64,000 nt of DNA from Clostridiales bacterium (GTDB lineage: Bacteria; Bacillota; Clostridia; Lachnospirales; Cellulosilyticaceae), in NCBI GenBank assembly GCA_019418225.1, contig DYCF01000024.1:1-64000 (forward strand), in the 5' to 3' direction. Position 1 is the stretch's first letter. Every line of letters begins with the position of its first letter. The notes below the pieces were generated by a model, which worked only from the letters and a program-made list of their open reading frames with translations, did no database searches and was not told where the DNA came from. A program made the position numbers and the translations under genes. Below are positions 54,948 to 63,855 of the stretch, one piece after another.

Positions 54948-56435
54948 ATGGTAAAGAATTTGAAAAGACTTTTTTCAACATTTTTAAGCTTTGCAGTAGT
55001 ATTTTCAGTATTAATTTCACCAACAACACTTTTAGCTGCAAGTGCTTCCTGGAATTTTAAGGACACAAACTTTAAAAATCTAGGTACAATTTCATCTTCT
55101 ATAACAGTAGATAACCTTGGACTTATTGCAACAAGTTCAAAAACAATGTCTGTTATAGCTAACTCTCAGACGCTTAATGGCACAAGCTATACATATGCTT
55201 TAGCACTAGGCGGTGGCGGTTCTACATCTTATAGAGCCGTTAAAGTTCCTGTAAATGGTGCAAGTACTATTAAGGTAACGCTTATGTCTTCTGGTTCTTC
55301 TACAAGAAGTCTTGTTGTGGCTAATAGTAGTGGTTCTAAACTGACTACTTTAAGTGCAGGTACAAGTCTTGCAACGCAATCTTATAACTACACAGGTAGC
55401 AAAGGCTATGTTTATCTTTACTCAAGTGGTAGTGGCATTAATATTTTCAAAATTCAAGTAGATGACAATTCATCAAGTTCTGGTTCTGGCTCTGGTTCAG
55501 ATTCTGGTTCAGATTCTGGTTCATCATTAGGTAATACAATCGTTGTTTCAAATGGTGGCACAAGCTTATCTTCAGCCATTTCACAAGCTAAATCTGGTAC
55601 AACGATTATTGTAAATGGTACTGTTAAATCTGGTACAGTTAACCTACCAGCTGGTGTAACACTTAAAGGGCAAAATAATGCCGTAATCGACTTCTCTCAG
55701 ACATCTGGAAGTAATCGTGGTATTGTAATTGCTACAAACGGCTCAACACTTCGTGACATTAAAATCATTAATGCAGCTGATAATGGTATTTATATTACTG
55801 GTTCAAACAACACTTTCTATAATGTAGAAACAGCATACAATAAAGATGCTGGTGTCCAAGTATCAAATGGTGGCGCTTATAATAAATTCTATAACTGCTA
55901 CTCTCACCACAATGCAGATGCAAAAGGCGAAAATGCTGATGGTTTTGCTGTAAAATTACATTCTGGAGAAGGTAACTACTTTGAAGGATGTACAGCTGAG
56001 TATAACTCTGATGATGGTTGGGATTTATATGCAGCACATGGCGCAGTAACATTTGTTAACTGTAAAGCAAACTATAACGGTGAATGTAATGGTATTAAAG
56101 GTGATGGAAACGGCTTCAAACTTGGTGGTGTAGATAATAAAACATCTGGCACAGCAGCGCATCTTGATCCACTTCCTCACAAACTTACAGATTGTAGTGC
56201 AAAAGGAAACTTAAAAAATGGTTTTGACCGTAACAATCAAAATGGTGTTGTTACAATGATTAGATGTACAGGTGATAGCAATAAAGGCAAAAACTTCAAC
56301 TGGCCTCTAACAGGTAAACCATCTGCTTTAGGTTACACAGTAACATTTGGTAAAGCTATTTTAAATAACTGTACTTCAATTAATGGTTCAAATAATATTA
56401 CTGGTGCAACTTTAACAAATTGCATTGGCTTCTAA
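54948..56435 (+). CDS. Secreted pectate lyase, PL9 type, with N-terminal binding-like domain
   Basis: The 495-residue protein has a signal peptide (LFSTFLSFAVVFSVLISPTTLLA), a beta-sandwich-like domain (about 30-172) of the type found before clostridial pectate lyases, a Ser/Gly/Asp linker (about 174-195), and a right-handed beta-helix. PL9 catalytic features are visible: NADGFAVK, NSDDGWDLY (calcium-binding aspartates) and GNGFKLGG (the probable catalytic Lys). It cleaves polygalacturonate by beta-elimination. AAAGGAG precedes the ATG. Confidence 0.88.
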   Translation: MVKNLKRLFSTFLSFAVVFSVLISPTTLLAASASWNFKDTNFKNLGTISSSITVDNLGLIATSSKTMSVIANSQTLNGTSYTYALALGGGGSTSYRAVKVPVNGASTIKVTLMSSGSSTRSLVVANSSGSKLTTLSAGTSLATQSYNYTGSKGYVYLYSSGSGINIFKIQVDDNSSSSGSGSGSDSGSDSGSSLGNTIVVSNGGTSLSSAISQAKSGTTIIVNGTVKSGTVNLPAGVTLKGQNNAVIDFSQTSGSNRGIVIATNGSTLRDIKIINAADNGIYITGSNNTFYNVETAYNKDAGVQVSNGGAYNKFYNCYSHHNADAKGENADGFAVKLHSGEGNYFEGCTAEYNSDDGWDLYAAHGAVTFVNCKANYNGECNGIKGDGNGFKLGGVDNKTSGTAAHLDPLPHKLTDCSAKGNLKNGFDRNNQNGVVTMIRCTGDSNKGKNFNWPLTGKPSALGYTVTFGKAILNNCTSINGSNNITGATLTNCIGF

Positions 56436-56437
56436 AC

Positions 56438-56470
56438 AAAAAAGACGTAGCATCTGCTACGTCTTTTTGT
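56438..56470 (+). terminator. Terminator of the pectate lyase gene
   Basis: The stem AAAAAGACGTAGCA / TGCTACGTCTTTTT is followed by GTTTT just after the stop codon. Confidence 0.88.
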
Positions 56471-56592
56471 TTTCCACCTACTTTTTCCAAAGAGTAATTT
56501 ATAACAATTTGGTTATAATTTTTACTAGAATATAGATTTTAATTTATAGTCTACACTTCTATATTACGCTTTAAAAGTTAGGAGTCCACGCT

Positions 56593-57486
56593 ATGTTTAC
56601 AAATCAAAGGCTAACTGAAACTTATTGCCGCGCACCTATCAAACACTTTGATGAGCATTCTAAGTTTATTTTCTTTAGTGACCTTCATAGAGGAGATGAT
56701 AGTATCTCTGATGAATTCGCACGCAATCAAACGCTTATGCTCTGTGCCCTTAAGTACTATTATAATAAAGGGTATACTTATATTGAAGTAGGAGATGGCG
56801 ATGAACTCTGGGAATATAAACATTTTCAATATATTCGTACTGCTCATACTGATATTTTCGCCTTACTTAAAGCCTTTTATGAGGCAAATCGTTTTATCAT
56901 GCTCTACGGTAATCATAATATATTCTTAAAAGATCAAAAGTATGTTGCCAAACATTATTATCATTTCTATGATCAGTACGAAGATAAAGTCACTGATTTA
57001 CTAAATGGTATCATACCACTAGAAGCAGTGATTCTAAGACATAGAAAAACAGGTCAGAAAATTTTAGTTATGCATGGTCATCAAGGCGACTTACTCAATG
57101 ACCAGCTCTGGCCTATCAATATGTTTTTCCTCCGTTACTTCTGGCGTTTCGTCCATGTAGTCGGTTTTAAAAATCCTTCAAGTCCTGCTAGAAATTATCA
57201 AAAGCGCCACAAAGTCGAAAAGAAATATAATAAATGGATTCAGGAAAATAAAGACATGCTAATCTGTGGACATACGCACCGTGCAAAATTTCCTAAGAAA
57301 GGGCATCTTCCTTATTTTAATACAGGTTCTTGTATTCATAGCAAAGGTTTATCTGGTATTGAGATTATAAATGATCAAATTATGACCATTCAGTGGCGCC
57401 TAGAGGCAGATGAAAACGGCTATGTTAAAGTCGTCAGACACATTATTCATGGCCCTGGACCCCTTACTAGCTTTGCCTTTCATTAA
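56593..57486 (+). CDS. Metallophosphoesterase
   Basis: The 297-residue cytoplasmic enzyme has the calcineurin-like motif set: FFSDLHRGDD, GDGDELWE, YGNHN, MHGHQGD and CGHTHRAKF. It hydrolyses phosphomono- or diesters with two metal ions; some members resemble UDP-2,3-diacylglucosamine hydrolases. Natural substrate unknown. TTAGGAG lies before the ATG. Confidence 0.88.
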   Translation: MFTNQRLTETYCRAPIKHFDEHSKFIFFSDLHRGDDSISDEFARNQTLMLCALKYYYNKGYTYIEVGDGDELWEYKHFQYIRTAHTDIFALLKAFYEANRFIMLYGNHNIFLKDQKYVAKHYYHFYDQYEDKVTDLLNGIIPLEAVILRHRKTGQKILVMHGHQGDLLNDQLWPINMFFLRYFWRFVHVVGFKNPSSPARNYQKRHKVEKKYNKWIQENKDMLICGHTHRAKFPKKGHLPYFNTGSCIHSKGLSGIEIINDQIMTIQWRLEADENGYVKVVRHIIHGPGPLTSFAFH

Positions 57487-57540
57487 TCCTTTTTAGATTG
57501 AGCGGCAAAATAGTGAACTTGATCTACTACTTGATCTACT

Positions 57541-57584
57541 AAAAGAGGAGCCTTTCTCGAAATGATTTCGTATGGCTCCTTTTA
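57541..57584. terminator. Terminator between convergent genes
   Basis: The stem AAAAGAGGAGCC / GGCTCCTTTTA with a two-base bulge serves the phosphoesterase gene and possibly sufB. Confidence 0.65.
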
Positions 57585-57614
57585 CATGCACTCTTTTTAT
57601 AAACCTAACTTAAA

Positions 57615-58532
57615 CTAACTTAAAAATGTATCAATAATTACAGCTTCTGCTTCCTCTTCTGTAAGGCCTAATGTTTGAAGCTTAATAAGCTGTTCATTGT
57701 TGATTCTACCAATAGCTGCTTCATGAATAATCTGAGCATCCTGATGATTGGCCTCTATCTCTGGAATAGAGCGTACCTTGGCTTCATCCATAATAATGGC
57801 ATCACATTGAATATGCGCTTTACATTTGTTATTTCCAATCGCACTTGGATGGAATACTTGCTTAGAGGCATTCTTAGCAACTGAACGTGATACAATTTGT
57901 GTTGCAGCATCCTCTCCTTCTAAATAAATAGACATATTAGATTCTGCCACTTGTTGATCATGTGTCATAAGCTTTTCTGTAACGACTAACTTAGCACCTT
58001 TTTGAAGATAAGCCTTTGTCTCTCTTAAAGTAGAATCTACGCCCTTAATTTGTACCATTTCCATCTCACAATAAGATTCCTCATCCATATTAACTATAGT
58101 CGTCGGATTAAGTACACGCGCGCCTGTCCCTTCTCCTTCTCCATAATGCTTCTCAACATAAGTTACTTTCGCACCCTTGCCTATATAAAAAGTATGGATG
58201 CCGTCATGTTGGCTTGTATCACATCCGCAGTTATGAATCCCACAGCCTGCTACAATCTCAACCTGTGCTCCCTCTCCTATTTCAAAATCATTATAAACTT
58301 TATCATATTCTCCTGATTTAGTCATAATCACTGGAATGTGTACACTCTCGCCTTTTGTTCCTGGTGCAACCTTAATGATAATGCCTGGTTGATCCTCTTT
58401 ACTGATGATTTGGATATTAGGCGTCGAAAAACGTTCTACCCCCTTACCATCAGCACGTATATTATAAGCGCCCGTTGGTTTCTCTGTCATATCTGCTACA
58501 ACTTTTAATAAGTTCTTCTCTACATTATTCAT
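57615..58532 (-). CDS. SufB/SufD-family Fe-S scaffold (SmsB-like)
   Basis: The 305-residue protein is a short member of the SufBD family (SufB is near 470-495): beta-helix core (GEGAQVEIVAGCGIHNCGCD, GKGAKVTYVEKHYG) and the conserved C-terminal IIHEAAIGRI. With the ATPase upstream it forms a two-gene sufC-sufB set. Minimal SmsCB systems of this form are regarded as simple Fe-S assembly machines in anaerobes. No sufS or sufU is here. Overlaps the ATPase gene by 8 bp. Confidence 0.9.
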   Translation of the reverse strand: MNNVEKNLLKVVADMTEKPTGAYNIRADGKGVERFSTPNIQIISKEDQPGIIIKVAPGTKGESVHIPVIMTKSGEYDKVYNDFEIGEGAQVEIVAGCGIHNCGCDTSQHDGIHTFYIGKGAKVTYVEKHYGEGEGTGARVLNPTTIVNMDEESYCEMEMVQIKGVDSTLRETKAYLQKGAKLVVTEKLMTHDQQVAESNMSIYLEGEDAATQIVSRSVAKNASKQVFHPSAIGNNKCKAHIQCDAIIMDEAKVRSIPEIEANHQDAQIIHEAAIGRINNEQLIKLQTLGLTEEEAEAVIIDTFLS

Positions 58533-59271
58533 GTGATTTTTCCACCGCCTTACTCATATTACATGTACATTTTGTTTCTACATCACCTTTTAAAATAGGC
58601 AATATCTCTGCCTTGCTCCCATAAGCTTTTACTTTTCCATCTGCAATAATCATAATATCATCTGCAAACTCTATAATACGTTCTTGGTGAGAAATAATAA
58701 TAATCGTTTGATCTTTGTGCATAGCTAACTTCTTAAATGTATCTACTAACAATGAAAAACTCCACAAGTCAATACCCGCCTCTGGTTCATCATAAATAGC
58801 CAGATGTGGTTTTCTTGCTAAAAGTGATGCAATTTCAATACGTTTAAGTTCACCACCTGAAAGGGAGCTATCTACATCACGTTTTAAATATTCTTTAGCA
58901 CATAAACCTACCTCAGATAAATAATCACAAGCTACCTTTTCTTCTAACTTATCCCCAGCTGATAATTCTAATAGCTTTTTAACAGTTATTCCTTTAAAAC
59001 GTGGTGGTGCCTGAAAGGCATAACCGATACCACTTTTAGCACGTTCAGAAATCCCCAAGTTTGTAATATCTTTTCCTTCAAAATATATATTACCTGAAGT
59101 GGGTGTTGTAATTCCCATAATGATTTTAGCTAATGTAGATTTTCCACCACCATTAGGACCTGTAATGACTAATACCTTACCTTCTTCTACATTAAAGTTA
59201 ACTTGTTCTAATACTTTAACCTCTCCATTAGGTCCAGGTACTGTGAAACTTATATCTTTTAATTCAAGCAT
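58525..59271 (-). CDS. sufC: Fe-S assembly ATPase SufC (SmsC-like)
   Basis: The 248-residue ABC-type ATPase has Walker A GPNGGGKST (38-46), signature SLSGGELKRIE, Walker B LAIYDEPEAGIDLWS (the D-L-W/D form of SufC) and the H-loop SHQER. The C-terminal tail has an extra CTCNMSK motif. It powers the SufB scaffold. Confidence 0.93.
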   Translation of the reverse strand: MLELKDISFTVPGPNGEVKVLEQVNFNVEEGKVLVITGPNGGGKSTLAKIIMGITTPTSGNIYFEGKDITNLGISERAKSGIGYAFQAPPRFKGITVKKLLELSAGDKLEEKVACDYLSEVGLCAKEYLKRDVDSSLSGGELKRIEIASLLARKPHLAIYDEPEAGIDLWSFSLLVDTFKKLAMHKDQTIIIISHQERIIEFADDIMIIADGKVKAYGSKAEILPILKGDVETKCTCNMSKAVEKSHE

Positions 59272-59365
59272 ACTTTACCTCTTTTCCCATTTATATGTTA
59301 TGAAATATTTCATCTGTAATATACATCCTAAAACATCTCACTTCTCTATGGCATTTATCTTTTAT

Positions 59366-59584
59366 TATAGATTTCACATTGATAAGACTTGGTTATTCAT
59401 AATTTTAGTCATGTGAAATCATTAGGAGAAACCTATTTACCTACATGTATACTTCAAGTTTTTAATTTGTTTCTCTATAGATTTCACATTTATAAGACTT
59501 GGTTATTCATAATTTTTAGTCATGTAAAATCATTAGGAGAAACCCTATGATGTGTCATTTAGAGTTAGGGTTAGTTTCTCTATA
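59366..59584 (+). repeat. Two tandem copies of the double-hairpin repeat
   Basis: Copies at 59366-59479 and 59476-59584 share one TATA, a 110-bp period. The first keeps GATTTCACAT/ATGTGAAATC exactly. The second has a changed second loop (CTATGATGTGTCATTTAGAG) while keeping both outer ends. They sit in the gene-free gap 59272-59785 upstream of sufC. Confidence 0.88.
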
Positions 59585-59662
59585 TTGCTATATATTATAG
59601 CATATATTGTAAAACATTTTAATTTTTTTATATTTTTTAGTATTAAAACTTAATTTTGATAT

Positions 59663-59786
59663 AAAAGAAGTGGTACACTACTATAGATTTCACATTTATA
59701 AATTTGAAGAAAACAACTTACCTAACTGTATATTTCAAGTTTTAGTTGGTTTCTCTATATATTCTTAGTTTTGTACCACCTCTTTT
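59663..59786 (-). terminator. Permease terminator with a repeat copy in its loop
   Basis: Arms AAAAGAAGTGGTAC (59663-59676) and GTACCACCTCTTTT (59773-59786; one mismatch) form a terminator-like stem touching the permease stop codon. Its loop is 96 bases long because it contains a 78-bp deleted copy of the dispersed repeat. Confidence 0.65.
59682..59759 (+). repeat. Internally deleted copy of the double-hairpin repeat
   Basis: It has the TATAGATTTCACATTTATAA start and the GTTGGTTTCTCTATA end; the right side of stem 1 and the middle are gone. TATA flanks both ends. It lies inside the loop of the permease terminator. Confidence 0.85.
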
Positions 59787-61093
59787 TACACAAGGACTGC
59801 AATACATATATAAATATATATTGCATCGAGTGCAAGCATTATTATAGAAAAAGGTATTGAAAAAATAACATATTTCTTTAAGCTAAAAATCTGCTCAATT
59901 CTTTTCCTCTCACTCTCATCATTGACTTGCTTTAGAAATCTATTTACTTCACTCAATAAAATAGGACCTCCAGTAGCTGACCAAGGAAGCATACTGCTCC
60001 CTGCAAGAATTCCTAATGCCAGTGCAACATATATAAATTTATTAGGTACTGCACCTTCTAATGCTTGACAAATTGGTAATAATGTAGCTGCTGCTGGGCC
60101 TGCTGACAGTAATGTTGCAATACAAAATCCTATAAGGAGTACAGCTAGGGCTATTAGATAGCCACTACTACCAGTAATTCCCATAATAGAGTTTGCTACA
60201 ATTTTTAAAAAGCCACAATTCTCCAAAATACCACCCATTAAAAATAATGCAGCTAAAAAAGTGATTGAATCCATAATTTGTAGTCCATTTAGAGCATCCA
60301 TCGGATTCTTTTTTTGTACAAGTAATAAAATACCTCCGAAAAATAATGAAACATAGGCAATAGATATCTTGTAAAATGGTGCAATACTTACACTTACAAT
60401 ATAAAGTATAAAAATAATAGCTGGAACTTTTATTTCCTGCTTATTTATAATAGGCTTATCATTATATGTTAGGACTTTTTTTTCAGTACTTCCCTTATCG
60501 CCTCTATACCACAAATATGAATATAAAGAAAGCCCTACAGCATAAACAAAACAAGGTATAAATAGTTTAAGCAAAAAATCTATCAAATTAAAGTCTGTAT
60601 AGAGTGTTAATATAACCGCTGGTGTATCAGCCCAAGGTAAAGCTGCACCACCTATATTAGAACCAATGACTATACTTACAAGTAACGGAATAATCGGCAA
60701 TTTATAATCCTTAGCCATGCATAATGCCATTGAAGCAAACAATAATACAACTGTTAGATTATTCATAAACAATGATGTTACGTATATCAGTAATGGCATA
60801 CACATTATAATAACAATTCTTCGCGACTTAGAGAATTGTAAAAACTTATATTCTATATAATTGATAATTCCTGCACGTTCAAATACATCTGTAAATAATG
60901 CTAATACAATGACCAAAATAATAATTTCACTAGGAAAGGATTGAAACGCAACAATAGGATCAAAACTCTGGTTTATAACGCCTAAAGTTAATAATAAGCC
61001 TGCACCAATGAAGGTAATTGCTGTGCGATGCTTTGAAAAGAAAACCATTCCTATATAAATAGCTAACGTTATAAATAATATCAGATACATCAT
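59786..61093 (-). CDS. Ion-transporter superfamily permease (SLC13/ArsB/NhaD-like)
   Basis: The 435-residue protein has about eleven spans, the ion-transporter-superfamily motif SLFMNNLTVVLLF and ILVIVLALFTDVFERAGII, and a matching second half (LLSAGPAAATLLPI, GSSMLPWSATGGPIL). Family members carry dicarboxylates, sulfate, arsenite or Na+/H+. No ars genes are near, so the substrate is open. Confidence 0.8.
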   Translation of the reverse strand: MMYLILFITLAIYIGMVFFSKHRTAITFIGAGLLLTLGVINQSFDPIVAFQSFPSEIIILVIVLALFTDVFERAGIINYIEYKFLQFSKSRRIVIIMCMPLLIYVTSLFMNNLTVVLLFASMALCMAKDYKLPIIPLLVSIVIGSNIGGAALPWADTPAVILTLYTDFNLIDFLLKLFIPCFVYAVGLSLYSYLWYRGDKGSTEKKVLTYNDKPIINKQEIKVPAIIFILYIVSVSIAPFYKISIAYVSLFFGGILLLVQKKNPMDALNGLQIMDSITFLAALFLMGGILENCGFLKIVANSIMGITGSSGYLIALAVLLIGFCIATLLSAGPAAATLLPICQALEGAVPNKFIYVALALGILAGSSMLPWSATGGPILLSEVNRFLKQVNDESERKRIEQIFSLKKYVIFSIPFSIIMLALDAIYIYICIAVLV

Positions 61094-61187
61094 ATCCCCC
61101 CAATGTGCTATCTTAACAGCTAAAGATTAATAAAAGCCTAGTCTATAATCCTTCTATATCCTAGACCCTTATTAACTTTCTAAGATC

Positions 61188-62309
61188 TTAGTTTTTTAAG
61201 CTATAGCGCATTTTTTCACGTTTGTTGCTATTTTCTTTGCCAATGTAACTTTCTTGATCCTTACAAGCTGAAGATATTTCACCACTTACTAAATGTCCAC
61301 CCCATTTAACCTCTATTTCATCTACACCGGGACTATAAATATGCACTTGTGGTTCAACATCATCATACATACTTGTAACAGCTGTTACTGTAAGATACTC
61401 TGGCATTTTATCTTTCTTCTGCTTGCATTGATTATTCTTTTTATCTTTATCATTTTGACAACATGCATTATCTGACTTAAAGATAGCCAATAAACGACTA
61501 TTACTTAACCATTCAAAATAAATAAGCTGATAAGACTCTATATACTTTTGCTTCTTAAGATGCATGGCACGAATACTGCCATTATACCCACTATCATCTG
61601 TATAAATATGCAGTCTAAATGCAACTTGCCTTTCTTTTGGGCCTTCTGGCTTCTTATCCTGTGGACCGCCTATTTTCTTATCTTGTGAACCTTCCTGACT
61701 CTTACCATCCATGCCTTTTTCGTCTTTATCTCTTCCAGATTCTCCGTCTTCTATGCAATATTGATCCCCATCATAACATTTATCTTTTCTACATTCTTTA
61801 TCGTATTCATCAGCCCTGCAGCCTTTATCACATTTACCATCTTTTCCATCTTTATGGTCTTTATCACATTTGCCATCTTTTCCGTCTTTATGGCCTTTAT
61901 CACACTTGCCATCTTTTCCGTCTTTATGGCCTTTATCACATTTGCCATCTTTTCCGTCTTTATGGTCTTTATCACATTTGCCATCTTTTCCGTCTTTATG
62001 GTCTTTATCACATTTGCCATCTTTTCCGTCTTTACCCTCTTTATCCTTCCTATTTTTATTACGTCTATCTTCTCGCGTCTTAGGATCTTCATCCTCGAAA
62101 ATACCTTGCAACTTTACAAGTGTATTAATCTCATAATTAAATTTGTCCCATGGCAAATCCCATAGTTCTTCTTCCTTATGAATCCTAAACGCTGCACGTT
62201 TAACCTTTTTTGCTTTTCTTGTTTCATGATAGCACTCATTTTTGTTATCATAAAAGTTCTTATTATGATTAGGTTTTTTATCATAATTTTTACTTTCTTT
62301 AGACCCCAT
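61188..62309 (-). CDS. Lys/Asp/Gly repeat protein, possibly spore or surface associated
   Basis: The 373-residue hydrophilic protein has a basic N-terminus (1-45), a first conserved part (about 38-75, RAAFRIHKEEELWDLPWDKF), six near-perfect 12-residue repeats KDGKDGKCDK(D/G)H at 93-164, a charged region with more cysteines, and a C-terminal domain (about 225-340, QVAFRLHIYTDDSGYNGS). No signal peptide or membrane span. Each repeat has one Cys and one His (the last one CDKGC), so metal binding or cross-linking is possible. Function and family not recognised. AAAGGGAGAGG precedes the ATG. Confidence 0.75.
   Translation of the reverse strand: MGSKESKNYDKKPNHNKNFYDNKNECYHETRKAKKVKRAAFRIHKEEELWDLPWDKFNYEINTLVKLQGIFEDEDPKTREDRRNKNRKDKEGKDGKDGKCDKDHKDGKDGKCDKDHKDGKDGKCDKGHKDGKDGKCDKGHKDGKDGKCDKDHKDGKDGKCDKGCRADEYDKECRKDKCYDGDQYCIEDGESGRDKDEKGMDGKSQEGSQDKKIGGPQDKKPEGPKERQVAFRLHIYTDDSGYNGSIRAMHLKKQKYIESYQLIYFEWLSNSRLLAIFKSDNACCQNDKDKKNNQCKQKKDKMPEYLTVTAVTSMYDDVEPQVHIYSPGVDEIEVKWGGHLVSGEISSACKDQESYIGKENSNKREKMRYSLKN
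61818..62033 (-). repeat. 36-bp tandem repeat inside the gene, six copies
   Basis: The DNA under residues 93-164 repeats with a 36-bp period. Copies differ at few positions (the D/G swap), so the array is recent or kept uniform by recombination and may vary in number between strains. Confidence 0.9.
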
Positions 62310-62490
62310 AATATCCTCTCCCTTTAAGTTAACAACGTACTATTTTTATATCGTTGCACTTTTATATTATGCGAGCTTACCAAGTATTGACTCTAAATTG
62401 GTCGTTATTTGACATTTAATTAAAATTTAGGAGGATTTCACAAATACTCCCCAGTATTTATTAGACTTAATTTGACAAAAATAGCATGTG

Positions 62491-62537
62491 AAAAGGAGCA
62501 ACACAAAATTATACGTAATTTTATGATGCTCCTTTTT
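62491..62537 (-). terminator. Terminator of the TRIC-channel gene
   Basis: Outer stem AAAAGGAGCA / TGCTCCTTTT with an inner AAAATTA-TACG-TAATTTT hairpin, following the stop at 62570 on the minus strand. Confidence 0.8.
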
Positions 62538-62569
62538 AATATGTATATTTTTTAATATGTATAGTTTAA

Positions 62570-63208
62570 TTATTCCATGCGTATCCTAGGTAAATTCCAT
62601 TTATAATGGGACGCTAACACTCTAATCAGTATTACAACAATCGCCCCCCAGAACATCGCCATTTCTTTACCTAAATAAAACCATAATATAATGCATACAA
62701 TAGCCCCACCAATTGAAGCACAGCCATATATATGCTTCTTAAATATATATGGAATATTTCCAGCTAAAAGGTCTCTTACAATGCCGCCACCGACACCTGT
62801 AATAAGCCCTACAAATATCAGTAAAATACTGCTTGGCATATTAATTCTCTCTATAGCAGTTTGTACGCCTACTACTGTAAATACCCCAAGCCCTACTGTA
62901 TCACTTATAAATAGCAAGGAATTTAATGGTCTTACATTATTCACATAATGTTTCGAGTAAAGCCATACGGCAATAAACGTTAAGATAGCTGTAATCATAG
63001 CAATGACAATGCTTCTCGGATTACAAAAAGTAAGTGGAGGCGTAATACCCAGCGTAATATCTCTAATAATTCCTCCACCTACAGCGGTTACAATGCCTAA
63101 TATAGTGACACCCAACAAATCCATTTCCTTCTCTATTGCTACTGCTGCACCTGAAATTGCAAAAGCGATTGTTCCTATAATGTCAAAAATTAAAATGTAC
63201 TTATCCAT
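62570..63208 (-). CDS. TRIC-type cation channel family protein (YicG/UPF0126)
   Basis: The 212-residue protein has seven spans in two repeated halves, each with the family motif: AVGGGIIRDITLG and GVGGGIVRDLLAG. Prokaryotic TRIC homologues form monovalent cation channels; the older name is UPF0126. Confidence 0.9.
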   Translation of the reverse strand: MDKYILIFDIIGTIAFAISGAAVAIEKEMDLLGVTILGIVTAVGGGIIRDITLGITPPLTFCNPRSIVIAMITAILTFIAVWLYSKHYVNNVRPLNSLLFISDTVGLGVFTVVGVQTAIERINMPSSILLIFVGLITGVGGGIVRDLLAGNIPYIFKKHIYGCASIGGAIVCIILWFYLGKEMAMFWGAIVVILIRVLASHYKWNLPRIRME

Positions 63209-63278
63209 GTTGCCTTATCCGCTCCTTTAGTTTCTCATGCCTATTATATACATATTCTATAAGCTATGCAAGAAAGGG

Positions 63279-63773
63279 TTAGAAACGGCTGTCTAAAAGT
63301 AACTTATTGATGCACTCACTTACCTCTTCACGTTTTTTATAAACCCACTCTAAATCAATTTCTATACCAAAACTCCTCGCAAAACCACAATATAAATTTA
63401 CCTTCTGATAATAAGCCTCTAAACTTTCTAGTCTATGCTCACTCTCTAATGGTCTTGGAAGCACCTTAAGTTTTCTAATGAAATAGCTATGCACTAAATC
63501 CATAAAGTAATCAAACACCATTTCATTATGGACATCAAAAGTTAATTTCATCAGCCTCCATTCCACTTCTTCAGACAACTTATAGCTTCTAATGCGCTCT
63601 AAGATAAAAAGATAATCACTAATTTCCATCTTCTTATAATAATTTAGCTTTTCTTCTCGCTGATGCCATAGGGCCAGTTTTTCTCTAAGTGGTAACCCTT
63701 TAATCAGAAGAAGGGCTTCACTAGGACCGATTATTGCCGTTTGCAGTGGTTCATCAATTTGCAAAAGCAACAA
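63279..63773 (-). CDS. Hypothetical protein with uncertain start
   Basis: The 164-residue protein is helical and charged (EVEWRLMKLTFDVHNEMVFDYF, CINKLLLDSRF at the end), soluble, and of no family known to me. The frame opens with TTG codons near 63773 and no ribosome site is visible; the frame stays open upstream into the terminator of the next gene. Either the start is further inside or the gene lost its 5' end. Confidence 0.5.
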   Translation of the reverse strand: MLLLQIDEPLQTAIIGPSEALLLIKGLPLREKLALWHQREEKLNYYKKMEISDYLFILERIRSYKLSEEVEWRLMKLTFDVHNEMVFDYFMDLVHSYFIRKLKVLPRPLESEHRLESLEAYYQKVNLYCGFARSFGIEIDLEWVYKKREEVSECINKLLLDSRF

Positions 63774-63790
63774 GTATTGTGCTAAATAGC

Positions 63791-63835
63791 AAAAAAGCTA
63801 TAAAACTGATATAATGCTCAAGTTTTATAGCCTCT
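63791..63835 (-). terminator. Terminator of the superoxide dismutase gene
   Basis: The stem GCTATAAAACT (63797-63807) / AGTTTTATAGC (63821-63831) is followed by six T on the minus strand, after the stop codon at 63856. Confidence 0.85.
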
Positions 63836-63855
63836 TTCTTTATTATATTAACTTT

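Noticed and set aside
61619..62165. Plus-strand and other-frame readings with repeats such as LFRLYGLYHICH and FAIFSVFMVFIT
   Set aside because: They are shadows of the 36-bp tandem repeat in the minus-strand gene; a 36-bp period keeps all frames open. No ribosome site.
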